This document shows, one piece after another, positions 4,950 through 5,070 of a stretch of 5,070 nt of DNA (the stretch's first letter is position 1; each line of letters starts with the position of its first letter). The position numbers were made by a program, and so were the translations under genes. This DNA comes from Acidobacteriaceae bacterium (GTDB lineage: Bacteria > Acidobacteriota > Terriglobia > Terriglobales > Acidobacteriaceae): NCBI GenBank assembly GCA_030040175.1, contig JASHUF010000142.1, positions 1 to 5,070 on the forward strand. Reading direction: 5' to 3'. The notes below the pieces were generated by a model that worked only from the letters and a program-made list of their open reading frames with translations, had not been told where the DNA came from and did not search any database.

Positions 4950-5070
4950 AGATCGCCAGCCCGCTCAGCAGCTTGGGATAGAAATCGGTCGACTTCTGCG
5001 GCATCACCTCGCCGGCAAACGCCACTTCCTTCAGTTGCTCCATGGTCACCGGGTTGGTAAGAAAGGCCAC
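4936..5070 (-). CDS. DUF1015-family protein, C-terminal 44 residues; 5' part outside window
   Basis: Read on the minus strand from the right edge, an open frame ends at TGA 4936-4938. The segment [20 protein letters not shown] followed by [19 protein letters not shown] matches the C-terminal signature I know from DUF1015 (COG4198) proteins, in which MPxKSTYFYPK is near-invariant; here Asp stands where Tyr is usual. The family has no established biochemical function that I can state with confidence. The longest amidase reading starts inside the last codons of this gene, so DUF1015 may head the operon. Only the tail is visible, so the assignment rests on one short but characteristic motif. Confidence 0.8.
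   Translation of the reverse strand: MAFLTNPVTMEQLKEVAFAGEVMPQKSTDFYPKLLSGLAIYALE

Noticed and set aside
1..5070. CRISPR array, tRNA/rRNA, IS element or defence genes
   Set aside because: I saw no regularly spaced repeats, no cloverleaf or rRNA-like sequence, and no transposase or nuclease motifs on either strand.

Overview
This GC-rich window reads as an ordinary chromosomal stretch of housekeeping genes. The best guess for its source is an Acidobacteriota genome of the Terriglobia/Acidobacteriaceae type. That guess rests on codon and GC style, on the protein sequences, and on the palindromic GGGTGCCCCA...GGGAAAGCAC repeats between genes. It is recognition from memory, not a database result.

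Layout. On the + strand are the C-terminal part of a bifunctional NAD(P)HX repair enzyme (nnr, 1-1047, open at the left edge) and tsaE (1044-1532), joined by an ATGA overlap. A 210-base intergenic region (1533-1742) between convergent genes holds an 8-bp tandem repeat and one copy of a two-hairpin repeat. The minus strand is then read from right to left: the last 44 residues of a DUF1015-family protein (4936-5070, open at the right edge), an Amidase_3-type N-acetylmuramoyl-L-alanine amidase (4119-4949), a membrane-anchored GerMN-domain protein (3493-4122), glutamate racemase murI (2660-3496), a 149-base gap with the second copy of the two-hairpin repeat, and the enoyl-ACP reductase fabI (1743-2510).

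How the genes fit together. Amidase, GerMN and murI are chained by two GTGA start/stop overlaps, so they are very probably one translationally coupled operon, with DUF1015 just upstream. The shared theme is the cell envelope: D-glutamate supply, peptidoglycan cleavage, and a membrane-tethered GerMN protein. fabI (fatty acid elongation) lies downstream in the same direction but is separated by the repeat. nnr and tsaE are metabolite repair and tRNA t6A synthesis.

What stands out. There is no mobile element, CRISPR array, RNA gene or defence system, and I see no clear novel multi-gene system. The points worth a second look are the paired-hairpin repeat on both sides of fabI, and the start of the amidase. 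There, two adjacent inverted repeats and an out-of-frame GTG suggest an untranslated leader and a one-base frameshift or sequencing error.
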